From Flavobacteriales bacterium (GTDB lineage Bacteria; Bacteroidota; Bacteroidia; Flavobacteriales_F; PHOS-HE28), in contig JADJCS010000014.1 in NCBI GenBank assembly GCA_016703105.1, positions 1 to 64,000 of the forward strand: a DNA stretch of 64,000 nucleotides. Direction: 5' to 3'. Shown piece by piece: positions 27,129-34,569 of this stretch. The notes under the pieces were generated by a model. That model was not told where the DNA came from and ran no database searches. It saw only the letters and a program-made list of their open reading frames with translations. Made by a program: the position numbers and the translations under genes. How positions within the stretch are numbered: position 1 is the first letter of the stretch; each line of letters opens with the position of its first letter.

Positions 27129-28145
27129 TCAGAAACCGTTCTTGAGGTAATAGCCCACACCGGTGAGCAGCACGTTCAGGATGGACAGGGGGATCAAGGC
27201 TTTCCAGCCCAAGTTCATCAGTTGGTCGTAGCGGAAGCGCGGCAAGGTCCAGCGGATCCACATGAAGAAGAAGATGAAGAAGGTGATCTTCATGAAGAAG
27301 CCCACCGTGCCCAGGATCACCGTCACATTCTGGGAAAGGCCCAGGTCCGCCAGGAAGGGTACATCATAGCCGCCGAAGAACAAGGTGGCGATGACCGCAC
27401 TGCTGATGAACATGTTCACGTACTCGGCGAAGAGATAGAAGCCGAGCTTCATGCTGCTGTACTCGGTGTGGTAGCCGCCCACGAATTCGGTCTCACATTC
27501 GGGCAGGTCGAAAGGGGCGCGGTTGCATTCCGCGAACGCGCAGACCAGGAAGAGGAGGAAGCCGAGCGGTTGGTAGATGATGTTCCAATAGCCCGCCTGC
27601 TGTTGCAGTACGATGTCGTTCAAGCTCAGACTGCCGGTAAGGATCACGAGCGCCACGATGCTCATTCCCATAGCCAGTTCGTAGCTCACCATCTGGCTGG
27701 CGGCGCGGATGGCGCCTAGCAAGGCGTACTTGTTGTTGCTCGCCCAACCGCCGAGCATGATGCCGTACACACCGATGCTCACCATCGCGAACACGTAGAG
27801 GATACCGATGTCGGGATCCGCGACCTGGAGGGTGAAGGGGGTGCCGTTCAGGTCCAATGTGCCGCCCCAAGGGATCACCACGCCGGTGAGCAGTGCGGTG
27901 GTCATGGCGATGGCCGGACCGAGGAAGAAGAGCCAGCGGTTCGCGTTCGCGGGCATGAAGTCTTCCTTCATGATCATTTTGAGCCCATCGGCCACGGGCT
28001 GCAATAGGCCGAAGGGACCTGCGCGGTCCGGACCGATGCGGTCCTGCATGAAGGCGGCCACCTTGCGCTCCGCGTATGTGGCGTACATCGCCACGCCCAA
28101 GGTGACAAGCAGCAGGGCGACGAGGAAGATGATGATGGGGATCAT
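27129..28145 (-). CDS. nuoH: NADH-quinone oxidoreductase subunit H
   Basis: A membrane subunit of 338 residues that forms the quinone chamber and links the peripheral and membrane arms. Diagnostic segments are ERKVAAFMQDRIGPDRAGPF and FDLPECETEFVGGYHTEYSS, both highly conserved, the second with the charged E channel residues. Eight helices are predicted. Its start overlaps the nuoG stop by ATGA. Confidence 0.96.
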   Translation of the reverse strand: MIPIIIFLVALLLVTLGVAMYATYAERKVAAFMQDRIGPDRAGPFGLLQPVADGLKMIMKEDFMPANANRWLFFLGPAIAMTTALLTGVVIPWGGTLDLNGTPFTLQVADPDIGILYVFAMVSIGVYGIMLGGWASNNKYALLGAIRAASQMVSYELAMGMSIVALVILTGSLSLNDIVLQQQAGYWNIIYQPLGFLLFLVCAFAECNRAPFDLPECETEFVGGYHTEYSSMKLGFYLFAEYVNMFISSAVIATLFFGGYDVPFLADLGLSQNVTVILGTVGFFMKITFFIFFFMWIRWTLPRFRYDQLMNLGWKALIPLSILNVLLTGVGYYLKNGF

Positions 28146-29158
28146 CCTTGCCCGATCTCTTTAGGTCGGCCGACAGGAGTGCTCTCAGGAGCGGCCTTGG
28201 TGAGGAGCTTCTGCTTCTGCTGGAGCTCGTAATGGTTCGCGGAGATCACGCTATGGCGGTCGAGGTGTCGCGGACCTTCCACGGTCCAGTGCTTCACGTC
28301 CTTTTTGTCGAAGCGGCAGGTGTTGCAGATGAAGCTCTCCACCTCCCCCCACTGGTCTTTGCGGCCGGTGACGCGCAGCACTTCGTTGCCTTTCAGCCAG
28401 AGCACCACCTTGCCCGTACACTTCGAGTTCTCGCAGGTGCGGTGCGCATCCACGGGCTTGGTGTACCATACGCGGCTGGCGAAACGGAAGGTCTTATCGG
28501 TGAGCGCGCCCACCGGGCACACGTCGATCATGTTCCCGCTGAAATCGTTCTCGACCGCTTGCTGGATGTACGTGCTGATCTCGCTCACGTCGCCGCGATT
28601 GATCACCCCGTGCACGCGGCCATCGGTGAGTTGCTCGGCCACCTTCACACAGCGATAGCACAGGATGCAGCGCGTCATGTGCAACTTGATCGTGTCGCCG
28701 ATGTCGATCGGGTCGAAGGTGCGGCGCTCGAACTCGTAGCGGCTGCCCTCGGCGCCATGCTCGTAGCCCAGGTCCTGCAGGTGGCATTCCCCGGCCTGGT
28801 CACAGATCGGGCAATCCAACGGGTGGTTGATCAGCAGGAACTCCGTGACGCCCTTACGCGCATCCAACAGCTCCGGGCTCGTGGTGTTCTGCACCACCAT
28901 GCCATCCATGACGGTGGTGCGGCAGCTAGCCACCGGCTTGGGCATGGGGCGCGGGTCCTTGGTGCTGCCCTGGCTCACCTTCACGATGCAGGTGCGGCAA
29001 TAGCCGCCGCTGGTCTTCAGGCTGCTGTAGTAGCACATGGCCGGCGGCACCACATGGCGGTCCGCCTTGTCGCGCTCGCCGATCATGCGGGCGGCCTGCA
29101 GGATGGTGGTTCCCTCGGGAACCTCGATCTCAACGTTGTCGATGGTGACCTTCGGCAT
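28142..29158 (-). CDS. nuoG: NADH-quinone oxidoreductase subunit G, short form
   Basis: A peripheral-arm iron-sulfur subunit of only 338 residues; E. coli NuoG has about 900. It keeps the N-terminal [2Fe-2S] domain (MCYYSS, GYCRTCIVKV, VASC), the His/Cys [4Fe-4S] site (CPICDQAGECHLQDLGYEHG) and the ferredoxin-like [4Fe-4S] site (CILCYRCVKV and VCPVGAL). A short domain with SKCTGKVVLW and SFICNTCRFDKK follows, then the chain stops, lacking the large molybdopterin-oxidoreductase-like region. The ending is clean and overlaps nuoH, so this is a natural short form, as in other Bacteroidota, rather than a truncation. Confidence 0.93.
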   Translation of the reverse strand: MPKVTIDNVEIEVPEGTTILQAARMIGERDKADRHVVPPAMCYYSSLKTSGGYCRTCIVKVSQGSTKDPRPMPKPVASCRTTVMDGMVVQNTTSPELLDARKGVTEFLLINHPLDCPICDQAGECHLQDLGYEHGAEGSRYEFERRTFDPIDIGDTIKLHMTRCILCYRCVKVAEQLTDGRVHGVINRGDVSEISTYIQQAVENDFSGNMIDVCPVGALTDKTFRFASRVWYTKPVDAHRTCENSKCTGKVVLWLKGNEVLRVTGRKDQWGEVESFICNTCRFDKKDVKHWTVEGPRHLDRHSVISANHYELQQKQKLLTKAAPESTPVGRPKEIGQG

Positions 29159-29161
29159 GGC

Positions 29162-30517
29162 TCAGGCGGCTACGGTCTTCGGTTTGCGCACGAACGGCGT
29201 TTTTTCGAAGTGCTTCGGGTCCTTCACCTTTTGCGGGTGGTAGACGTGGTACTCGAACTCATCCCGGAAATGCCGGATGGCCGAAGCTACGGGCCAGGCC
29301 GCGGCATCGCCGAGCGGGCAGATGGTGTTGCCTTCGATCTTTCGCTGGATGTCCCAGAGCAGGTCGATGTCCTCCAGGCGGCCTTCGCCGTTCTCGATGC
29401 GATGCAGCACTTTCTCCATCCACCCTGTGCCTTCGCGGCAGGGACTGCATTGCCCGCAACTTTCGTGCGCATAGAAGCGGGTGTGGTTCCAGGTGCTGCG
29501 CACGATGCATTGCGCATCGTTGTAGGCATAGAAACCGCCCGAGCCGAGCATGCTGCCGGTGGCGAAACCACCATCGCTCAGGCTTTCGTAGGTCATCAGG
29601 CGCGCTTCACCGGCGGCGGTCTTGAAGTAGAGTTCCGCAGGGATGATCGGCACGCTTGATCCACCAGGTACCACCGCTTTCAGCGCACGGCCTTGCACGC
29701 CGCCACACCATTCGTCGCTGTTCAGGAACTCTTCGCAGGTGATGCCGAGATCGATCTCGTAGACCCCGGGTTTGTTGATGTTCCCGCCGGCGCTGATCAG
29801 CTTAGTACCCGTGCTCTTGCCGATGCCGATCTTGGCGTATTCCTCACCACCGTCGTTCACGATGGGTACCACCGCTGCGATGGTCTCCACGTTGTTCACG
29901 ACAGTTGGACAACCGTAAAGTCCTTTCACCGCAGGGAAGGGCGGCTTGATCCGTGGATTGCCGCGCTTCCCCTCGAGGCTTTCGAGCAGTGCCGTTTCCT
30001 CGCCACAGATGTATGCGCCCGCGCCCACCTGCACATGGACGTCATGATCGAAACCACTGCCCAGGATGTTCTTACCGAGCCATCCCGCTGCGCGTGCTTC
30101 TTCAATGGCGCGCTCCAAGATCCGGTAGATGTAGAAGTACTCGCCTCGGATGTAGATATAGCTCACGTTCGCGCCCAACGCGAAGCTGGAGGTGATCATC
30201 CCTTCGATCAGGATGTGCGGGATCCGTTCCATGAGGTAGCGGTCCTTGAAGGTGCCGGGTTCGCTCTCGTCGGCGTTCACCACCAGGTACCGGGGCACGC
30301 CGGGGGGCTTCGCCATGAAGCTCCATTTCAATCCCGTGGGGAAACCGGCACCACCGCGACCGCGCAAGCCGCTCTTCTTCACTTCTTCAAGCACCGCTTC
30401 CGGGCTCATGGTCCTCAGCGCTTTCTCCACGCTGCGGTAGCCGCCGTTCGCGCGGTAGCCCTCCAGGCCCTGGATGCCGGGCTTGTTGTCGTGTTCGAGG
30501 AGGAGTTTGCGGGCCAT
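29162..30517 (-). CDS. nuoF: NADH-quinone oxidoreductase subunit F (FMN/NADH-binding)
   Basis: The 51-kDa subunit where NADH reduces FMN. At 451 residues it has the glycine-rich NADH/FMN loop SGLRGRGGAGFPTGLKWSF, the FMN site VNADESEPGTFKDR and GAGAYICGEETALLESLEG, and the N3 [4Fe-4S] motif ESCGQCSPCREGTGWM with a distal cysteine in GNTICPLGDAAAWP. It is separated from nuoE by 115 bases that contain one arm of the intergenic repeat, while other nuo genes are nearly touching. Confidence 0.97.
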   Translation of the reverse strand: MARKLLLEHDNKPGIQGLEGYRANGGYRSVEKALRTMSPEAVLEEVKKSGLRGRGGAGFPTGLKWSFMAKPPGVPRYLVVNADESEPGTFKDRYLMERIPHILIEGMITSSFALGANVSYIYIRGEYFYIYRILERAIEEARAAGWLGKNILGSGFDHDVHVQVGAGAYICGEETALLESLEGKRGNPRIKPPFPAVKGLYGCPTVVNNVETIAAVVPIVNDGGEEYAKIGIGKSTGTKLISAGGNINKPGVYEIDLGITCEEFLNSDEWCGGVQGRALKAVVPGGSSVPIIPAELYFKTAAGEARLMTYESLSDGGFATGSMLGSGGFYAYNDAQCIVRSTWNHTRFYAHESCGQCSPCREGTGWMEKVLHRIENGEGRLEDIDLLWDIQRKIEGNTICPLGDAAAWPVASAIRHFRDEFEYHVYHPQKVKDPKHFEKTPFVRKPKTVAA

Positions 30518-30536
30518 CAGAGTTCGCGTGTGATCT

Positions 30537-30564
30537 CACCGCCACGGCGCCACGAACGCCACGG
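30537..30564. repeat. Repeat arm in the nuoE-nuoF gap
   Basis: The plus strand reads CACCGCCACGGCGCCACGAA followed by CGCCACGG, nearly the same as the arms around the GxxExxY gene (31252, 31693) and in the acc operon (41133). No clear inverted partner is visible in the rest of the 115-base gap, so it is a solo arm or a decayed copy. Confidence 0.55.
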
Positions 30565-30632
30565 GAACGCAGAGGAGCGCACGGTGTTCGAAGCAGCCCG
30601 ACAACGAACAACGGAGGAGCATAGTAGCTGGC

Positions 30633-31190
30633 TCATTGGTCCGTGTAGTTCTGGCGCTTGTTCTCCGCGCGCAATTGCTCGATGAGCGAGTCCGCCTTTT
30701 CGGGCGTGAGGTTCTCGTGGTACTTCGCGCCGCACTGCAACATCGGTGCCGTACCGCAACTGCCGAGGCATTCCACTCCCTTCAGCGTGAACATGCCATC
30801 CTTGGTGGTCTCGCCCACATGGATGCCGAGGCGTTTCTCCAGGTGTGCTATCAGATCGTCCGCACCGCGGATCATGCACGGGGTTGTTCGGCAGACCTCC
30901 AGGTGGTAGGTGCCCACCGGGTGCAGGTTGTACATGCTGTAGAAGCTGGCCACCTCGAACACTTCGATGCGTTGAATGCCGAGCACCTCAGCCACGGCGT
31001 CCATGGCGTGTACGCTCAACCAGCCGTCGTTCTCGCTCTGCGCAACGTGCAGGATGGGGAGCAGCGCGCTCTTGCTCTGTTCGGCAGGATAACGCGCGAT
31101 CAAGCGGCGGCATTCGGCCAGGCCCGCTTCGCTGAAGCGGAAGGGCGCGACGCCCTCGGTGGTGGTAATGGCTTTGATCGTGGAGGCCAT
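30633..31190 (-). CDS. nuoE: NADH-quinone oxidoreductase subunit E (24-kDa [2Fe-2S])
   Basis: A thioredoxin-fold subunit of 185 residues binding the N1a [2Fe-2S] cluster through four cysteines: EVCRTTPCMIRGAD and VECLGSCGTAPMLQ. ATG 31190 (MASTIKAITTTEGVAPFRFS) is chosen; in-frame codons upstream belong to repeat sequence and would give a non-homologous extension. It is separated from nuoD by the GxxExxY element. Confidence 0.95.
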   Translation of the reverse strand: MASTIKAITTTEGVAPFRFSEAGLAECRRLIARYPAEQSKSALLPILHVAQSENDGWLSVHAMDAVAEVLGIQRIEVFEVASFYSMYNLHPVGTYHLEVCRTTPCMIRGADDLIAHLEKRLGIHVGETTKDGMFTLKGVECLGSCGTAPMLQCGAKYHENLTPEKADSLIEQLRAENKRQNYTDQ

Positions 31191-31251
31191 GGCTACGCGT
31201 GCAAAGAAAGCGGAAGGCGGGCAAGTGACGACGGAAGAAGGCTGCGCCTTT

Positions 31252-31720
31252 TTCACCGCCACGACGCAGCGAACGCAACGGGGGCGCAACGCTATGCGGG
31301 CATGCCATTGGCGATGCGGCGGATGCCGCTCTTCAGTAGGACCTCATTGAAGTTGATCAGGAGCCCCAGCCGGTCGCCCGTGAGCTTCAAATAGGTGAGT
31401 AGCTGCGCGGTATGGATAGGGTGCAGTTCATCGACCGCCTTTACTTCCACAATGACTTTGCTTTCGACCCAGAGGTCCAGTCGGTAACCCGCATCCAAGG
31501 ACACTTCTTTGTATTGCAGCGGCAGTGGATGCTGATGGAGGACCGAGAGCGCCAAACTGCGGAGTTCGAAGATCAGGCAATGCACGTATGTGCTTTCCAA
31601 GAGGCCCAGCCCGAGCGCTCGATGCACTTTGAAGGCAGCATCCAGAACGTGCGTCGCTATACGGTCCTCTTCTACCATCCTTGGCGGAACCTTGGCGTCC
31701 GTGGCGCCGTGGCGGTGAAG
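31252..31720. mobile_element. Putative GxxExxY element flanked by inverted repeats, inside the nuo operon
   Basis: The left arm (plus strand) begins CACCGCCACGACGCAGCGAA then CGCAACGG at about 31254-31281. The right arm, read on the minus strand from about 31718 to 31691, begins CACCGCCACGGCGCCACGGA then CGCCAAGG. The arms are inverted around the GxxExxY gene, giving a unit of about 470 bases. The right arm ends three bases from the nuoD stop. No transposase is encoded, so the means of movement is unknown; calling it mobile is inference from arm symmetry, the arms' presence at other loci, and interruption of an otherwise compact operon. Confidence 0.5.
31292..31678 (-). CDS. GxxExxY family protein
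   Basis: A 128-residue protein of the family named after its GxxExxY motif, here GLGLLESTY near residue 26. Further on it has a PD-(D/E)xK-nuclease-like pattern: GYRLDLWVESKVIVEVKAVD, with D and E-V-K in the expected strands, followed by AQLLTYLKLTGDRLGLLINF. ATG 31678 (MVEEDRIATHVLDAAFKVHR) is chosen because the family starts there; the in-frame upstream codons lie in the repeat arm and nuoD. The molecular function of the family is not established; a nuclease-like fold is inference. It is enclosed by inverted repeat arms and sits between nuoD and nuoE in the same orientation. Confidence 0.85.
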   Translation of the reverse strand: MVEEDRIATHVLDAAFKVHRALGLGLLESTYVHCLIFELRSLALSVLHQHPLPLQYKEVSLDAGYRLDLWVESKVIVEVKAVDELHPIHTAQLLTYLKLTGDRLGLLINFNEVLLKSGIRRIANGMPA

Positions 31721-31722
31721 CA

Positions 31723-32961
31723 CTAAGCGTCCAATTCCCCCGCGATCACGTTCATACTGCTCATGCTCAGGATCGCGTCGCTGAGCATGATGCCCTTCAC
31801 CATTTCCGGGAAGGCCTGGTAGTACACAAAGCACGGACGGCGGAAATGCACGCGGAAGGGCGTGCGGCCGCCGTCGCTCACAAGGTAGACGCCCAGCTCG
31901 CCGTTGCCGCCTTCCACGCAGTGGTAGACCTCGCCTACGGGCACGTCGCTCTCGCCCATCACGATCTTGAAGTGGTAGATGAGCGCCTCCATCTCATTGT
32001 ACACTTCCTCCTTCGGCGGGAGCACCCATTCGGGCACCTCCGCGGTGAAGGTGGTCTTATCGCTCATCTTCTCGCACTTCTCCACCGCCTGGCGGATGAT
32101 CCGCAGGCTCTCCCACATCTCCTTCTGCCGCACCATGAAGCGATCGTACACATCGCCGTTCTGACCGATGGGGATCTTGAAGTCAAAGTCCTCGTAGCTG
32201 CAATAGGGGTCCATCACCCGCACGTCGTAGTCCAATCCGCAGGCACGCAGGTTGGGGCCGGTGAAGCCGTAGGCCAGTGCGCGGTCCAAGGGGAACGGAC
32301 CGCAGTTGATGCAGCGGTCCATGAAGATGCGGTTGCGCATCAGCAGGTTCTCGAATTCCTTCAGCTTCTTGGGGAAGTAGTCCAGGAAGTGCTTGGTTTT
32401 GCGCCAGGCGATATCGTTGAAGTTGCGCTCGAAGCCACCGATGCGGCCCATGTTGGTGGTGAGGCGCGCGCCACAGATCTCCTCGAAGATCTCGTAGATG
32501 AACTCCCGGTCCTGGAAGATGAAGGTGAAGCCGGTGAGCGCGCCGGTGTCCACGCCGATCACCGCATTGCACACGATGTGGTCCGCGATGCGCGCCAACT
32601 CCATCGCGATGATGCGCATGTAGTCCACGCGCTTCGGCGTTTCGATGCGCAGCAGCTTCTCCACCGTCATGTGCCAGCCCATGTTGTTGATGGGGGCACT
32701 GCAGTAGTTCATCCGATCAGTGAGCGTGGTGATCTGGTAGAACGGCCGCCGCTCCGCGATCTTCTCGAAGGCCCGGTGGATGTATCCGATCGTCTGCTCG
32801 GCGCTCTGGATGTACTCGCCGTCCATGGTGAGCACGTTCTGGAAGATGCCGTGCGTGGCCGGGTGCGTGGGGCCGAGGTTCAGCACGTTGAGCTCCTTGT
32901 GCTCAGCGGGCGGCACCAGGTCGTGCTGCCAGAAATCGGGTTTCGCGATCCCCGTGCTCAT
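31723..32961 (-). CDS. nuoD: NADH-quinone oxidoreductase subunit D (49-kDa)
   Basis: A peripheral-arm subunit of 412 residues that forms the quinone-binding site with NuoB, related to the large subunit of NiFe hydrogenases. Conserved segments are LNLGPTHPATHGIFQNVL (with the quinone-site His), RMNYCSAPINNMGWHMTVEK and NMGRIGGFERNFN, with the usual C-terminus (SMNVIAGELDA). Its start overlaps nuoC by ATGA. It is a separate gene here, not fused with nuoC. Confidence 0.97.
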   Translation of the reverse strand: MSTGIAKPDFWQHDLVPPAEHKELNVLNLGPTHPATHGIFQNVLTMDGEYIQSAEQTIGYIHRAFEKIAERRPFYQITTLTDRMNYCSAPINNMGWHMTVEKLLRIETPKRVDYMRIIAMELARIADHIVCNAVIGVDTGALTGFTFIFQDREFIYEIFEEICGARLTTNMGRIGGFERNFNDIAWRKTKHFLDYFPKKLKEFENLLMRNRIFMDRCINCGPFPLDRALAYGFTGPNLRACGLDYDVRVMDPYCSYEDFDFKIPIGQNGDVYDRFMVRQKEMWESLRIIRQAVEKCEKMSDKTTFTAEVPEWVLPPKEEVYNEMEALIYHFKIVMGESDVPVGEVYHCVEGGNGELGVYLVSDGGRTPFRVHFRRPCFVYYQAFPEMVKGIMLSDAILSMSSMNVIAGELDA

Positions 32962-33479
32962 CGGCCGAACATGCTATCGTTCTTGTCCTCGCGCGTAGGG
33001 TCTTCCAAGGGATAGTCCTTCCGCATCGGAAAGGCGGGGAAGTCCTCCATGTTGAGGATGCGTTTCAAATTGGGATGCCCGGTGAAGGTGAGCCCGTAGA
33101 AATCGAATGCCTCGCGCTCCATCCAATTGGTGGCGGGCCACAGGTCGGTGAAGGTGGGGAAGGCGGGATCTTTCAGCGGCGTGTTCGCCTTGAGGCGGAT
33201 GCGATGGCGGTTCCGGAAGCTGTGCAGGTGGATCACCAAGCCCAGCAGGTCCTCTTGGCCCTCTGTGGCCGGGTAGTGCATGCCGCAAAGTGTGGTGAGG
33301 AAGTTGAAGTCCAGCTCATCGCGCAGGAAACGCAGGATGTCATGCAGACTCTCCTTCCGCACGGTGAAGCAGCGCATGTCATGGAACTGCTCTTGGGCCA
33401 GCACCGCCTCGGGGAAGGCGGCGCCCAACCGGTCCACCACCAGTTGATCCCTGTCTGTTTGAATGGCGAAGGCCGGCAC
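32958..33479 (-). CDS. nuoC: NADH-quinone oxidoreductase subunit C (30-kDa)
   Basis: A structural subunit of the peripheral arm, 173 residues. The signature region is WPATNWMEREAFDFYGLTFT followed by HPNLKRILNMEDF and the C-terminal FPMRKDYPLEDPTRED. It lies two bases after nuoB and overlaps nuoD. Confidence 0.95.
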   Translation of the reverse strand: MPAFAIQTDRDQLVVDRLGAAFPEAVLAQEQFHDMRCFTVRKESLHDILRFLRDELDFNFLTTLCGMHYPATEGQEDLLGLVIHLHSFRNRHRIRLKANTPLKDPAFPTFTDLWPATNWMEREAFDFYGLTFTGHPNLKRILNMEDFPAFPMRKDYPLEDPTREDKNDSMFGR

Positions 33480-33481
33480 GA

Positions 33482-34060
33482 TCAGTCGATCTTGTACTGC
33501 TTCATCAGGTCCTCGTACTCCTTGCTGTAGCGCCTGCGGCTGCCTTCGTTCGCCACAAGTTCCTGGATCTTCAGGATGCCGTCGATCACCTGTTCGGGGC
33601 GAGGCGGACAGCCGGGGATGTAGACATCCACGGGAATGATCCGGTCAATGCCTTGCAGCACGCTGTAGGTATCGAAGATGCCGCCGCTGCTGGCACAAGC
33701 ACCCATGCTCAGCACCCATTTGGGCTCGGCCATCTGCGTGTACACGTCGCGCAGGATCGGCCCCATCTTCTTGGCGATGGTGCCCATCACCATCAGCAGA
33801 TCGCTCTGGCGCGGGCTGAAGCTGAGGCGCTCCATGCCGAAGCGGGCCAGATCGTAGTTGGAGCCCATGGTGGCCATGAACTCGATGCCGCAACAACTGG
33901 TGGCGAAGGGCAGCGGCCAGATGCTGTTTTTGCGCGCCAAGCCCACGGCATCGTCCAGCCGGGTGGCGAAGAAACCTGCTCCTTCATGGCCGGCCGGACC
34001 GGGCACGATGGTCGGCTTGCCCAAGGCCGGGCGCGGAGCGATGTCGGTCGGCTTCGTCAT
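33482..34060 (-). CDS. nuoB: NADH-quinone oxidoreductase subunit B (PSST, cluster N2)
   Basis: A 192-residue subunit holding the N2 [4Fe-4S] cluster that reduces quinone. Ligand motifs are FATSCCGIEFMAT, MGACASSGGIFDTYSV and YIPGCPPRPEQVIDGI. ATG 34060 is chosen because it overlaps the nuoA stop by ATGA; another ATG nine bases upstream is possible. A C-terminal basic tail (RRRYSKEYEDLMKQYKID) follows the conserved core. Confidence 0.96.
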   Translation of the reverse strand: MTKPTDIAPRPALGKPTIVPGPAGHEGAGFFATRLDDAVGLARKNSIWPLPFATSCCGIEFMATMGSNYDLARFGMERLSFSPRQSDLLMVMGTIAKKMGPILRDVYTQMAEPKWVLSMGACASSGGIFDTYSVLQGIDRIIPVDVYIPGCPPRPEQVIDGILKIQELVANEGSRRRYSKEYEDLMKQYKID

Positions 34061-34422
34061 TGATCCCATTTCAGCGCCCCCTTCTTGATCACATAGAACA
34101 GCCCGGTGACCACGAAAAGTATGAAGATCACCATCTCCACGAAGCCAACAACGCCGAGGGCCTTGAAGTTCACGGCCCAAGGATACAGGAAGATGATCTC
34201 CACATCGAACAGCACGAAGAGAATGGCGATCAGGAAGTACTTCACTGAAAAGGGGCTGCGGGCGTTGCCGTAGCCCTCGATACCGCATTCGAAGTTCTCG
34301 GTCTTCTCCTTGCCGCCACGCTTCGGCCCCGTCCATCCGGTGAAAAGCAGCATGCCCAGCACGAACCCGATCGCGATCAGGGTCTGGATCGCGATCGGCA
34401 GGTAATCCGCGGGGCTCGACAT
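34057..34422 (-). CDS. nuoA: NADH-quinone oxidoreductase subunit A
   Basis: A three-helix membrane subunit of 121 residues, first gene of the nuo operon. It contains the conserved NFECGIEGYGNARSPFSVKY loop, which lines the quinone channel with NuoH, and the FLIAILFVLFDVEIIFLYPW helix. A promoter-like pair lies 34-62 bases upstream. Confidence 0.95.
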   Translation of the reverse strand: MSSPADYLPIAIQTLIAIGFVLGMLLFTGWTGPKRGGKEKTENFECGIEGYGNARSPFSVKYFLIAILFVLFDVEIIFLYPWAVNFKALGVVGFVEMVIFILFVVTGLFYVIKKGALKWDQ

Positions 34423-34455
34423 GGGTGAAGCGCTGGTCCTGGAATGGAACGGGCG

Positions 34456-34484
34456 CTAAGGTATGATCGTGCGGCACCCGACAA
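34456..34484 (-). promoter_or_regulatory. Probable Bacteroidota-type promoter of the nuo operon
   Basis: On the minus strand, TTG (34484-34482) is followed after 18 bases by TACCTTAG (34463-34456), one mismatch from the phylum's TAnnTTTG -7 box with a -33 TTG at the usual distance. It is 34 bases upstream of the nuoA start in the gap shared with dxs. Confidence 0.55.
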
Positions 34485-34537
34485 TAGCGCGGTGCCAAGG
34501 TCCGTTCCCCGCCAAGACCTGCGAACAGCCATCCTTC

Positions 34538-34545
34538 TACCTTTG
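34538..34545 (+). promoter_or_regulatory. Probable -7 promoter box of dxs
   Basis: TACCTTTG matches the Bacteroidota -7 consensus TAnnTTTG exactly and lies 24 bases upstream of the GTG at 34570. No clear TTG is seen at the -33 position. Its place argues against translation starts upstream of it. Confidence 0.5.
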
Positions 34546-34569
34546 TTCATTCGTTCTACCCCCGCCCAC

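Noticed and set aside
26004..27719. Open frame of 571 codons on the plus strand
   Set aside because: It is opposite nuoJ, nuoI and nuoH, which are clear; no start context and a biased His/Glu composition.
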